Source: Chitinophaga sp. YR573
GTDB lineage: Bacteria; Bacteroidota; Bacteroidia; Chitinophagales; Chitinophagaceae
DNA: 64,000 bases
Direction of reading: 5' to 3'
NCBI RefSeq assembly: GCF_900110995.1
Contig: NZ_FOJF01000003.1
Coordinates: 1,116,001 to 1,180,000 of the forward strand
The notes below the pieces were generated by a model that ran no database searches, was not told the origin of the DNA, and saw nothing but the letters and a program-made list of their open reading frames with translations. Positions within the stretch are counted from its first letter, which is position 1; every line of letters begins with the position of its first letter. The translations under genes were made by a program, and so were the position numbers. Of the stretch, positions 17,201 to 26,492 are shown piece after piece.

Positions 17201-17671
17201 TTTGCGATGGCGCAGTTCCAGGACATGGATAACGCTATCAAATTATCCCGCCCGTCTTTTGAACAGGAACCAGGCGGACTGGAATTGTCTGTCGCCGGTC
17301 ATTCTGTAGCTAGTGGTAAGGCAGTGAAACGTATTGTACGGTATGAATTAATAGTGATAGACACCAACTACAAACGCTTCTTACGTCGCTTCTTCAATTT
17401 CTTCAGTGGTGTACTGTTTAATCATTTCTTAAAAGGAAATGCGGTAGCAAAATCTGCGCTGTCTATGAAGAACAGCAAACAATTACAGCCTTTTGATGAG
17501 AAAGTGCAGGTAGTACAAGGCGCTTACGCTGTAGCCAGTGTGATGAATAATAAAGCAGTAGCCACTTTTGCCAGTGAAGCACAGGCAAGGGAATATATGC
17601 AGGGGCAGAGCGCTAATCTACAGGAAACATTACATGTTATTCCACAACACGAATTAAACACCGCAGCATGA
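14288..17671 (+). CDS. DUF6603-like 1,127-aa beta-rich protein
   Basis: The start is set at ATG 14288 (MAGKDTIVRI), 14 bp after the protease stop; an earlier ATG at 14252 would overlap it. The first 200 residues are helical and alanine-rich. The rest is mostly alternating hydrophobic/polar beta strands (for example FYFIISLSASLSVKVFGI). Residues about 571-620 (FGFVLLGVGGLLGLNRRM, then PRIISDLRTFFP) and about 725-745 (VVSVGGFHPAFNPPP) agree with what I remember of DUF6603 proteins, which have no known function. There is no signal peptide. The strand pattern resembles long amphipathic grooves or barrels, but that is speculation. The stop overlaps the next start (ATGA), so the two are translationally coupled. 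Confidence 0.75.
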   Translation: MAGKDTIVRIATSLAKALGGGASFFDDFSTQSLGLKLPDAVLQTAAVTSAQQQGSFAAKALIKASTDLETAVAADDTAAIIKAIFDLGQNLVAYFSAIGNLVSGVSGSINAGTIPDSNDRAAAIVLIGILGKKIADGIIISAIEQSVPQVMFGLKILGLADWQFTPADTGNNLSNAYVKKGLYLERIKGLISDPAKHFKDTVKWGDPSFDPTNSFNTLANFFDDEDSVAVGMEGTDPYFEYGNFRVRRLSGGLQFEFKLSFTESVGARINLNDQWGIGFTARFGLDGQIALQVSPPLNFELKPPGADVSGDIKLFFDRNESARPFDIISNNGLVNLSATNISAGVGLSASWDIAKNAAIIEPMIFAEITGATLRIGSSDGDGFIAKLLASADIEGNFDLGLEWLASKGLRVKASGGIEIALPIHKQLGPLEIDTIYLALKILTDGTLSLEASAGFKAMLGPLSASVERIGAKIDFSFSDGNSDKFGMFNVSPGFKPPNGVGLAVDAGVVKGGGYLFLDYDKGEYAGALELTFSEIVSLKAIGIINTKMPDGTPGFSLLIIISAEFGTGIQLGFGFVLLGVGGLLGLNRRMNLQPLAEGVRSGAVNGIMFPTNIVANAPRIISDLRTFFPVEEGKFLIGPMAKLGWGTPALVTVSLGIIIEIPGNIAILGILKIALPTDEAAILKLQINFIGAIEFDKSRLWFFASLYDSRILFITLEGEMGLLVAWGSDGNFVVSVGGFHPAFNPPPLPFPSPARLSLNVLNEDWGRIRVMAYFAVTSNTVQFGARAELYFGFSALNIDGHIAFDALFQFSPFYFIISLSASLSVKVFGIGLLSVRVEMSLEGPTPYRAKGTGSISILFFDVDVDFDFTWGETQNTVLPPIAVMPLLKAEFDKLVNWKAQLPAGNNILVSLRTIDAAAELVLHPVGTLQVSQRYVPLGLTLNKVGTQKPSDAKIFTVSATGLTKKNDVQEAFAMAQFQDMDNAIKLSRPSFEQEPGGLELSVAGHSVASGKAVKRIVRYELIVIDTNYKRFLRRFFNFFSGVLFNHFLKGNAVAKSALSMKNSKQLQPFDEKVQVVQGAYAVASVMNNKAVATFASEAQAREYMQGQSANLQETLHVIPQHELNTAA

Positions 17672-20600
17672 GCGAGACTATAGCCACATATACTTTTCTC
17701 CCCTGGCTACGGCAAGGCGTAGCTAACAAGATCACTGCGGCGGATATGGACCCTGCCGTAAAAGTACGTGCTACCATCAACGTGGCATTAAAGATCGACG
17801 GGGATGGAGGAGCTATTACAGAAGCGATCTCCAAAGATATACAACTGTATGGCCCGGGAGATATCATAGGGATTGATTCAAAGGCTATCGTGAAAAATGA
17901 ACCACATAACTGGATCACTAATTTTGAGCCTAATTATCTGCCTTATATTGAGTTTTACGATGAAGATTTCCCCTGGAGATATACACCTGCAGCGCCAGAT
18001 ACTACGCGCGACAGACTACGCCCGTGGATAGCGCTGGTGATTGTAAAAGAAGGGGATTTTGAAGAGGGCAAGAATATACAGGGAAAACCATTGTCGTTTA
18101 TCACGGTGGATAATGCGGCTACTAAATTCCCGCCCGCAGAACAATTGTGGGCCTGGTCGCATGTACATGTAAGTGATAGCCTGATGAACGAGATATCAGG
18201 TTTACCAGCTAATAAAGATCAGATCCTGAATAATTTCACCCAGAAGGTAGGGAGCAATCCTGATATCGCCAGCAGCCGTATCATGTGTCCTATCAAACTG
18301 GAAGAAAACACGGCTTATCACGCATTTTTAATTCCTTCATTTGAAACAGGCAGATTAGCAGGATTAGGCAAGAGCATGGCCCCCGCAGATATACCTGCTC
18401 CTGTACATGCTACACTTTCTGCCTGGGCAGATTATACCGGTAAGGATGAACCATCCAGCTTCCCGTATTATCATCGCTGGTATTTCAGAACAGGATCAGT
18501 AGGGGATTTTGAATACCTGGTAAGACTGCTGCAACCCAGAGCGGTAGATAAAAAAGTTGGTCGTAAAGATATGGATGTACAGTATCCCGGCAGTAACCTG
18601 CGCGGGATCTTAACACCGGAACTGGGTGGTATTCTCAAACTGGGTGGTGCTTTACAGGTGCCATTTGATACGATGACGCAACCGGATAAAGATGAAGTAA
18701 CGAAATATGAGAAATGGGACCAGGTTCCTGCTTATCCGGTAGCATTTCAGAAAGACCTTGCCGAGTTTATCAACCTGGCAGATGATTACAGTACTACTGC
18801 GGCAGCTACTGCCAACAATGCTACTTCACTGGACCCTGCTATTAAATCAGATTGTGATCCGCTTATTACGGCGCCGTTATATGGCCGCTGGCATGCACTG
18901 GTAAACCGTTTGCTGAAGAGTGGGGATACTGATAATGAGAACTGGGTACATCAACTCAACCTTGATCCGCGTTTTCGTGTGGCCGCCGGGTATGGTACCA
19001 AAGTAATACAGGATAACCAGGAAGATTATATGAGCGCTGCCTGGAAACAGGTAGGAGATGTACTGGAAGCAAACCGTAAAATGCGACTGGCGCAACTGGC
19101 TAAAGCCGCATCCTGGAGCTGGTACCAGAAGCAATTTGCCCCGATGGTACAAAATCCGGATGACAGGGCATTACAACTGCTGGCCCCTGTACAGAAAAGA
19201 GTACTGGACAGCAACATGACGGTATACTATCAGGTGAATAAAAGCCGTGTAACCTCCTCTGTTGTATCTTCTCCGATGCGTAAAATTATGCGCCCGGGAG
19301 GAAGAGTGGTGAAAAGGCTTTCATTCACAGCAGCAGTGACACCTACGAATCTGGCACAGCGTATAAATGATGCTGCCGTAGTGATAGCGCCGCCTAAAGT
19401 GATCCCGGCCAGCTTACCTACTCCGCAACAACTGGGAGATGCAATAGGACCTAATGTGCCACCATTATTAGTGTCTACATTAAAGACTTCCCCCTGGATA
19501 AGGATTGTTGCTTTATTACTGGCGTTGTTGTTTATCATCCTGATGTTCTTTATACCTATACTGGGTATATTGGTAGCATTACTGATAGCCTTCTTCATTC
19601 TTTCCGGCAAATGGAAGAAACAACTGGATGCTACAGAAGCATTGACAAATCAGACACCTGCTTCGGTGGATACATTGCCTACCAGTCCGGATTTTGTACT
19701 CAGTAAACCCAGTGATCAGTTCAGACCTTCTAAAGGTCCTGCTGACAGCAAAGAAGCCGTAGTGTATAAGATCGCATTGAAAGATGCGCTGAACATGCTG
19801 GAAGTGACGAAACAAAGCGGACAGGTAACAGAAAGACCCAGAATTAATTTACCTGCTATTGTAGATGTGACTTTCAAAGGCATCAATCCTGTATTAACTA
19901 TTCCCCGCCTGATATACAGCAGTGTGCTGATCCCTGAAAGGATACGTGTAATGCTGGCAGAAGAGTTTACAGAAGTATGGGCTTATCCTGAAATAGATGT
20001 TCCCATGTATAAACCACTGGCGAAAATATCCTCAGAATTATTCGTTCCCAATATCAATTTTATCAGTGAAAATACGATCTCCTTACTGGAAACAAATCAG
20101 AAATTCATAGAGGCTTACATGGTAGGATTAAACCATGAATTTTCAAGAGAGTTATTCTGGAGAGAATATCCTACAGACCAGCGGGGTAGTTATTTCCGGC
20201 AGTTCTGGGATGTGAGCAGTTTCTTTGATGGCAGTGTAACAGACCCTGTTGCATTGAAAGAAAGATTACGCGATATTCCCCCCATACATACCTGGTCTAA
20301 ACAGTCCAAACTGAGTGATCATGATAACCGCGAGGCATATGGAGATAAAGATGAGGAGCTGGTACTGGTGATCCGTGGAGAATTATTGAAGAAATACCCT
20401 AATGCGGTGATCTATGCACACCAGGCTAAATGGCAGCTGAACGATGATGGTACGATTAATAATAAAGTAGAAAGAGAGCTGGTAACACTTACACCTGCTC
20501 AGGAAGATAAGCCACCACGTACAATTGTTAAATCACCCCTGTACGAAGCTAAAGTAGACCCCGATATTTATTTCTTCGGATTCGATCTGACTGCATTGAA

Positions 20601-20970
20601 AGCAAGAGGTGGTACAGGTGAAACAAATGCGGACCTGAATAATGCGGGATGGTTTTTCTGTATCAAGGAACGCCCGGGAGAACCACGTTTCGGATTAGAT
20701 ATAGATAAAGATACTACGCCTAATGTATGGAATGATTTGTCGTGGCAGGATGTATTACCAACCGGTTCTTTTATACAGATAACAGATGCAACCCCTACGA
20801 TAACTTTAAGCCCGCTGGATGTCTCGGACAATGAAAAAACAGAGCAGCGTGCAGATGACAATTTCGTTTCCTGGAACAAGGATATGAATGCGGCAGAAGT
20901 GGCTTACATTCTTTATCAGGTGCCGGTGCTGGTAGCAGTACATGCATCTGAAATGCTTCCCAAACCTTAA
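17668..20970 (+). CDS. Uncharacterised 1,100-aa protein with central membrane hairpin
   Basis: I know no function for this protein. The N-terminus (TFLPWLRQGVANKI; then YLPYIEFYDEDFPWRYTP and RLRPWIALVIVKEGDF) has a conserved look, and I recall similar hypothetical proteins in other phyla, unverified. Residues about 609-650 (WIRIVALLLALLFIILMFFIPILG...) form one long or two closely spaced membrane segments in the middle, with about 600 soluble residues before and 450 after. There is no N-terminal signal. It overlaps the preceding stop by 4 bp and lies 11 bp before the next gene. The membrane segment makes it the best candidate for anchoring a complex made by this operon (inference). Confidence 0.8.
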   Translation: MSETIATYTFLPWLRQGVANKITAADMDPAVKVRATINVALKIDGDGGAITEAISKDIQLYGPGDIIGIDSKAIVKNEPHNWITNFEPNYLPYIEFYDEDFPWRYTPAAPDTTRDRLRPWIALVIVKEGDFEEGKNIQGKPLSFITVDNAATKFPPAEQLWAWSHVHVSDSLMNEISGLPANKDQILNNFTQKVGSNPDIASSRIMCPIKLEENTAYHAFLIPSFETGRLAGLGKSMAPADIPAPVHATLSAWADYTGKDEPSSFPYYHRWYFRTGSVGDFEYLVRLLQPRAVDKKVGRKDMDVQYPGSNLRGILTPELGGILKLGGALQVPFDTMTQPDKDEVTKYEKWDQVPAYPVAFQKDLAEFINLADDYSTTAAATANNATSLDPAIKSDCDPLITAPLYGRWHALVNRLLKSGDTDNENWVHQLNLDPRFRVAAGYGTKVIQDNQEDYMSAAWKQVGDVLEANRKMRLAQLAKAASWSWYQKQFAPMVQNPDDRALQLLAPVQKRVLDSNMTVYYQVNKSRVTSSVVSSPMRKIMRPGGRVVKRLSFTAAVTPTNLAQRINDAAVVIAPPKVIPASLPTPQQLGDAIGPNVPPLLVSTLKTSPWIRIVALLLALLFIILMFFIPILGILVALLIAFFILSGKWKKQLDATEALTNQTPASVDTLPTSPDFVLSKPSDQFRPSKGPADSKEAVVYKIALKDALNMLEVTKQSGQVTERPRINLPAIVDVTFKGINPVLTIPRLIYSSVLIPERIRVMLAEEFTEVWAYPEIDVPMYKPLAKISSELFVPNINFISENTISLLETNQKFIEAYMVGLNHEFSRELFWREYPTDQRGSYFRQFWDVSSFFDGSVTDPVALKERLRDIPPIHTWSKQSKLSDHDNREAYGDKDEELVLVIRGELLKKYPNAVIYAHQAKWQLNDDGTINNKVERELVTLTPAQEDKPPRTIVKSPLYEAKVDPDIYFFGFDLTALKARGGTGETNADLNNAGWFFCIKERPGEPRFGLDIDKDTTPNVWNDLSWQDVLPTGSFIQITDATPTITLSPLDVSDNEKTEQRADDNFVSWNKDMNAAEVAYILYQVPVLVAVHASEMLPKP

Positions 20971-20981
20971 TACAGAATTCC

Positions 20982-23900
20982 ATGGCTGAGTTTAATGAGA
21001 TAAGACAACAACTAACGGATGCGCGTAACAGTAAGTCGCAAACGCAGGAATCGCTGACTGCTGCAAAAGAGAAGTTAAGCAGGGTTAACAGAGAGCTGGA
21101 ACAATTGCAGAGAGGTTATGATGCCAGTAATCCTGCCCATGTAAAAAGGTTGGAAGAACTGAATAAAATGCAATCAACTGCCGGAGAGGCAGTGGATAAT
21201 CTTAAAAAGACTTTAACGAATGCCGGTACAACGGTGGCGGATATCTCCAAACAATTCCAATTGTTTTTAGATCCCCGTAAAAATATCAGCAGGATGGATG
21301 ATGCTTATCCATTCCTGTTATTACCGGTAAGGATAGAAACAAGATTTAAGCGGATAGATAATAACAATCAGCTCTGGATCAGGATCTTTCCGGATGATTG
21401 TGCAGTAGATACTTTTGAGAAATTATTGTCAGAGACAGAGGTAAAGAATGCAGTGTCTTACTGGAACCGTTTATGGCAGGCCGGTGGTGTGGAAGATGAT
21501 GAACGGGCTGCCTGGAGAACGCTGGTATCCAGTCATGGTTCAGGGCGTGCTTCTTATATTATCAGTCAGTATAAACCATTGAATGAGGCCGATAAGCCGG
21601 TGAAGGTAAAGAAAACAGATATTATCCTGGTGGTGAGTTCGCCTACAGTGCCTGATAATGCATGGCGTGATTACTGGACTGTATTATTAAAATCTGCCGG
21701 GAATAAGGCGGCGGAAACAACAGCCTATACAGATCTTGTAAATGTAGTGGGAGCATCTACTGCCGCACAGGGAGTAAAAGATTATCTGCCGATGGATTTT
21801 TCGGCTTACTCACTATTGTACAAGTCGGATAAAACAGTGGATGTAAAAGTAGTCTTCCAGCAGTTACCTGCTCCGGGTGCTACGGATACAAAGTTACAGT
21901 CCTGGTCACAGGCACCACATGTAAAAGTAATGCCTGATTGTTTCGTGGTAAGTGGTTATCAGAACGGTAGCCTGGTATTTGAGGTAACCGGTTCGCAGAT
22001 TCCTTCTCCGCTGGTAGTAGGGCCAGATCCTAATGCGACACCGGGAGATGAGTTTAAGCAGGACCCTAACGGAGAGATGGTAGTAGGAGATGATATCCGC
22101 TGGATGGTGGATTTTGAAGATGCGATCGCAAAAGGATTAGGGTTTAAAATTGATCTGACACCAGCGCAGGCGGGAGCCGGTTTTGATAAGATCTTTGCTT
22201 TAGGGGTAAGATTGAGTAATGATGAACAGAAAGGCGCTGAATTGTTAGAAGAGCTGTTAGATCATCATCGTTTAAGTCGTAAAGGATTATCCCTGTTAAA
22301 ACAGGGAACTGCCACCAATAATACAGATACAACGGCTGCCGGTCATCAGAACCTGGATGATGCGGATGAGAGTTTCGATGAAATGAAACAATCGCAGCTG
22401 TTTACCATAGAGACAGATCCATTCCTGAAGAAAGACGGGCAATGGCTGGCGGAAAGCCTGGGGATCAGTTATGAATCTTTGTATAAAGTGAAGAACAGCG
22501 GCTTTACAGATCAGCTGGAAGGTAAAGCGATGAATGTAGCGTTATGGCCGGCAACGATGGGGTACATGATGGAGTCCATGATGCAGCCGCTATTTAAAGA
22601 TAGTGATATCGTCAATACCCGCGACTTCTTCAACCGTTTTGTAGCAGGGCGTGGTACAGTGCCTGCTATTAAAATAGGCAAACAGCCTTATGGGATTTTG
22701 CCGGTGGCGACATTCTCCGATCTGCCCTGGCTGAGTGGCAGGACTGTACCCGGACTGGCAGCCATTAACCGCAGTTATATTTCCCGCCTGTATGAGGTAC
22801 TGAAGATCATAGATACCGACTGGGGGCCTTTGGTAAACCAGGTATCCTGGATTGGCAAAACAGGAGATGCACACCAGATTCTGCTGGATGTGGTGGGATT
22901 AAATCCTGATTCTGTGGAGTATTACCAGCGTAATGCAGAGAGTGTGGAAGAGTTGTTTAACCGCCTTAATTTAATGGGATTCGGGGGTGCTATAACTGCT
23001 ATTCTTCTAGTTGCAGCCTATGCGAAATCCGGTGCAGACCTGTTGAAGAAATTTGGTTATACTGGCACGGTATTACCGGATATCCTCCATAAATTTTTTA
23101 TCCAGAGTCAGAACCTTTTAAAAGGACCATTGATTGATGATAGTCCGCTTTCTGAAAAGGAATTAATAAGGAAATATACCCCAGACCCTAATGGGGTGAA
23201 TTACCTGCAATGGCTGATTACAGCAGCGGAGACCTCTCATGATACTTTGCGTAAGCAGGAGGGCTTTATTGATGGAAAGATCCCCACTGCTTTGTTATAT
23301 CATATGCTGCATCATGCACTGGACTTAAGTTATGTGGAAGTAAGCATGCTGTTATTCCAACAGGCTGCATTACTTACTCCCGAACAAGTTACTTCCTCTA
23401 AAATAGAACCAGCCTTTCTGCATATCAGTCAGAAGGCAACAAAAACAGAAAGCCGCTGGCAATACCTGTATACACCAGAGTCTAAGATCACTGGTAATAA
23501 TGAATTACTGGTAGGAGATTATATTCCTAAAATCATTAAAACAGATGTTGCTACGCAGTACCTGAATGAACAGTTAAAAAGTGTAGCGTTATTAAAGGGT
23601 ATTCCAACGGCCAGACTGGAAAGAATTTTTGCAGAACATATAGATTGCTGTAGTTATCGCCTGGATGCCTGGAAGAATGGTATCCTGAATTACCAGTTAT
23701 CATTGATGCGTAGCAGTACAAATGATAATGGTGAAGTGGATTATAAAAAGGGCACTTACATTGGTGCTTATGGCTGGCTGGAAAATGTACGTAGCGAGAA
23801 TAAAGTATTAACTGAAGTGAATCTGGATGATGATCCTGAACTGAAAGATCTCTTTATTAAAGGTCAGAAAACGACACTGGTAAAAGACAATACTAATGGC

Positions 23901-26492
23901 GGATATATACTGGCTCCTTCCTTAAACCATGCCGTAACGGCTTCTGTGTTACGCAATGGATATATGACAAACGCTAATCCTGATGCCTTGCGCATCAATC
24001 TTTCTTCAGAGCGTGTACGTAAGGCGTTGTCTATTATTGAAGGGATGCGCGGCGGACAGTCATTAAGCGCTTTACTGGGATATTATTTCGAAAGAGGATT
24101 ACATGAAGGGCATCCCGGTGTAGAGTTGGATTATTTCATTTACCAGTTGAGGAAAGCTTTCCCACTGGCTGCCAATAAGAACAAAGAAACTTTGCTGGAT
24201 GCTGCGGCACTCAGCAGTGTGGAAGCGATTGAAGCAAATAATGTAGTAGACGGCCTGGCGTTGTTAGAGCAGATCCGTGTATCAGGTGTCAGTACTTATC
24301 CTTTCGGAAAGGTGTTGGACCCATTGGATAATACAGCCCAGGGAATTGCGATTGAAGCAGAAGTACAGCATATTATGGACCTGAATGATGCCATAGCGGA
24401 TACAGCGCTGGCAGAGAGTGTACATCAGGTAGTACAGGGTAACTATGACAGGGGGGCGGCTACGCTGGATACTTACAGCAAAGGTAATTTTCCGCCTGTG
24501 CCGGATGTGATACAGACACCACGCAGTGGAGTGAATCTCACCCATCGTGTAGGACTGCATTTTGAAACAGGCCTGAATCCTGCTTTGGAAATAACGGCAA
24601 GAGCCAAAGCAGAACCAGCTGTTAATAAGTGGCTGAAGAGTATGATACCCGCTGTGAATAATATAGTCTGCACTGTTAGTTATAATGCGGTGGCCGATGA
24701 GGAAATAAGTGCCGCGACACTTGGACTGGAACCTATTGATTTATTATACCTCGTCAATATAGATAACGAGCCTGCCATGACGGACCTGGATGACCGTATC
24801 AACAGGTTTGTACTGGATAAGGTAACAGTAAGGCCAGATACTGTTATTACCATTAACTACATGAAACGTATAGCGGGTAAGGTGAGTTTTTTTGAACTGG
24901 CTCCGCTGATGAATAGCCTGCGTCATTTATTATTGCATTCAAGACCGCTTACTGCCAATGATATTGTATTGTCCAACAGTGCACAGCAGCAGTCAGACCA
25001 GGCCCAGTCGCTTGATAGCAGCAGATTGCAGATGGCATACGACAGGCTGGAAGGTCTGCGTGCGACCCAGCTGACGAATTACAGTGCAGTCATTGATCCG
25101 CTGGTGGCTGATACCGTTACTAACAAAACACAGATCCTGAACACAATAGATATACTGATGACAGATCTGGTGAAGATTTTATCTGCTGTGGGAGAGTCGG
25201 GTTTACCGCAGGCCGGTTATGGATTTATTCATGACAGGAAAAAGCAGCTGTTCATTAATCTGTTGAATAAGCTGGATGAACTGATAAAACGCTGGGATGA
25301 CAGACTGGTACATTTTGATGGCCTGATAGCCACTTATGGAAGTTTAACAACGGATGAGGAGAAGTTTGATTTATTGCTGAACGCGAGAAGGGATATTACG
25401 GCTAATCCTGAAGTATTGTTACCGGTGAATCCTGATGATCTTAAAAATGATCTGATTGCAGGACGTTTAATATTTAAGAATAAACGGGATGATTTCAATA
25501 ACCAGTATCATACCAATGAAAGGTCTTTATCTACTTTCCTTACTAATATCAAAGCATTGTTGCCCACCACATCTTTTGATCAGATAACATTTGATGTATC
25601 GGATGTAGAGCAGCTGATCATTGTCCTGGCAACTGATATGGCAACAAGAGCAACGGGACTGGCTACAGACCTGAAAACACGTTTAACTGCCGCCGCTTCT
25701 TTGCTTGCGGATGCCAGCACCGCAACTGAAGATAAAACGCAGGTTGATTTGTTATTACAGGCGGGCAAACAGCTCTTCCATGAGGATTTTAAGATAGTGC
25801 CTTCGTTTACGATGCCTGCTGATAAAGCAGATGAATGGGCGAATTCCTATGGTGCTACCACTCAATTGTTAGATCATCTTATCAATACAGAGAAAGTTGA
25901 TTTCCCTGTGGATGAATGGTTGTATGGTGTAGCCCGTGTACGTGAAAAAATGTATCACTGGGAGAATGTGACTATCCTTTCGGAAGCTTTTGGTAGTACA
26001 GAACGGATATTGAAACCGGTGCAGTTACCGTATAAGAGTGCTGATAGCTGGCTGGCACTGGCTTATCCGCCAACTTATGTAATAGAGAGTGACCGTCTGT
26101 TATATACAGCTCATTATGCTGTTGCTTTTGATAAGACGAAACAGCAGTGCGGGTTATTACTGGATGAATGGACGGAAGTGATTCCTGCCCGGGAAGAGAC
26201 GATAGGTGTTGCCTTTCATTACGACCGGCCAAATTCTGAGCCACCACAGGTAATGTTATTGGCCATGCCTTCTGATTTCAAGGGCGCCTGGCAATGGCAG
26301 GACCTGGTGAATATTTTACATGAAACACTGGATATGACCAAGAAGCGTGCGATAGAGCCTGATAATATTGACAAATGGAATTATGCACGTTTCCTGCCTG
26401 CGGTTGTTTCGTCTATGACGGTATATCCGCTGACATCATCGCTGAATTTTGCTTTTAACAATAACGTTCAGGAAATACTTAGCAAATCATGA
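20982..26492 (+). CDS. Uncharacterised 1,836-aa giant protein with N-terminal coiled coil
   Basis: The largest complete gene in the window. Residues about 1-95 are a coiled coil (ESLTAAKEKLSRVNRELEQL, then EELNKMQSTAGEAVDNLKK). The remainder looks globular and soluble, with conserved-looking strings such as AYPFLLLPVRIETRFK (about 107-122), GTYIGAYGWLENVR, ILAPSLNHAVTASVLRNGYM and SALLGYYFERGLHEGHPG. There is no signal peptide, membrane segment or recognisable catalytic motif. It starts 11 bp after the preceding gene and ends overlapping the next by 4 bp (ATGA). I recall the GAYGWLENVR...LRNGYM...YFERGLHE order from unnamed large proteins of actinobacteria and others, which a search would have to confirm. 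Confidence 0.8.
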   Translation: MAEFNEIRQQLTDARNSKSQTQESLTAAKEKLSRVNRELEQLQRGYDASNPAHVKRLEELNKMQSTAGEAVDNLKKTLTNAGTTVADISKQFQLFLDPRKNISRMDDAYPFLLLPVRIETRFKRIDNNNQLWIRIFPDDCAVDTFEKLLSETEVKNAVSYWNRLWQAGGVEDDERAAWRTLVSSHGSGRASYIISQYKPLNEADKPVKVKKTDIILVVSSPTVPDNAWRDYWTVLLKSAGNKAAETTAYTDLVNVVGASTAAQGVKDYLPMDFSAYSLLYKSDKTVDVKVVFQQLPAPGATDTKLQSWSQAPHVKVMPDCFVVSGYQNGSLVFEVTGSQIPSPLVVGPDPNATPGDEFKQDPNGEMVVGDDIRWMVDFEDAIAKGLGFKIDLTPAQAGAGFDKIFALGVRLSNDEQKGAELLEELLDHHRLSRKGLSLLKQGTATNNTDTTAAGHQNLDDADESFDEMKQSQLFTIETDPFLKKDGQWLAESLGISYESLYKVKNSGFTDQLEGKAMNVALWPATMGYMMESMMQPLFKDSDIVNTRDFFNRFVAGRGTVPAIKIGKQPYGILPVATFSDLPWLSGRTVPGLAAINRSYISRLYEVLKIIDTDWGPLVNQVSWIGKTGDAHQILLDVVGLNPDSVEYYQRNAESVEELFNRLNLMGFGGAITAILLVAAYAKSGADLLKKFGYTGTVLPDILHKFFIQSQNLLKGPLIDDSPLSEKELIRKYTPDPNGVNYLQWLITAAETSHDTLRKQEGFIDGKIPTALLYHMLHHALDLSYVEVSMLLFQQAALLTPEQVTSSKIEPAFLHISQKATKTESRWQYLYTPESKITGNNELLVGDYIPKIIKTDVATQYLNEQLKSVALLKGIPTARLERIFAEHIDCCSYRLDAWKNGILNYQLSLMRSSTNDNGEVDYKKGTYIGAYGWLENVRSENKVLTEVNLDDDPELKDLFIKGQKTTLVKDNTNGGYILAPSLNHAVTASVLRNGYMTNANPDALRINLSSERVRKALSIIEGMRGGQSLSALLGYYFERGLHEGHPGVELDYFIYQLRKAFPLAANKNKETLLDAAALSSVEAIEANNVVDGLALLEQIRVSGVSTYPFGKVLDPLDNTAQGIAIEAEVQHIMDLNDAIADTALAESVHQVVQGNYDRGAATLDTYSKGNFPPVPDVIQTPRSGVNLTHRVGLHFETGLNPALEITARAKAEPAVNKWLKSMIPAVNNIVCTVSYNAVADEEISAATLGLEPIDLLYLVNIDNEPAMTDLDDRINRFVLDKVTVRPDTVITINYMKRIAGKVSFFELAPLMNSLRHLLLHSRPLTANDIVLSNSAQQQSDQAQSLDSSRLQMAYDRLEGLRATQLTNYSAVIDPLVADTVTNKTQILNTIDILMTDLVKILSAVGESGLPQAGYGFIHDRKKQLFINLLNKLDELIKRWDDRLVHFDGLIATYGSLTTDEEKFDLLLNARRDITANPEVLLPVNPDDLKNDLIAGRLIFKNKRDDFNNQYHTNERSLSTFLTNIKALLPTTSFDQITFDVSDVEQLIIVLATDMATRATGLATDLKTRLTAAASLLADASTATEDKTQVDLLLQAGKQLFHEDFKIVPSFTMPADKADEWANSYGATTQLLDHLINTEKVDFPVDEWLYGVARVREKMYHWENVTILSEAFGSTERILKPVQLPYKSADSWLALAYPPTYVIESDRLLYTAHYAVAFDKTKQQCGLLLDEWTEVIPAREETIGVAFHYDRPNSEPPQVMLLAMPSDFKGAWQWQDLVNILHETLDMTKKRAIEPDNIDKWNYARFLPAVVSSMTVYPLTSSLNFAFNNNVQEILSKS

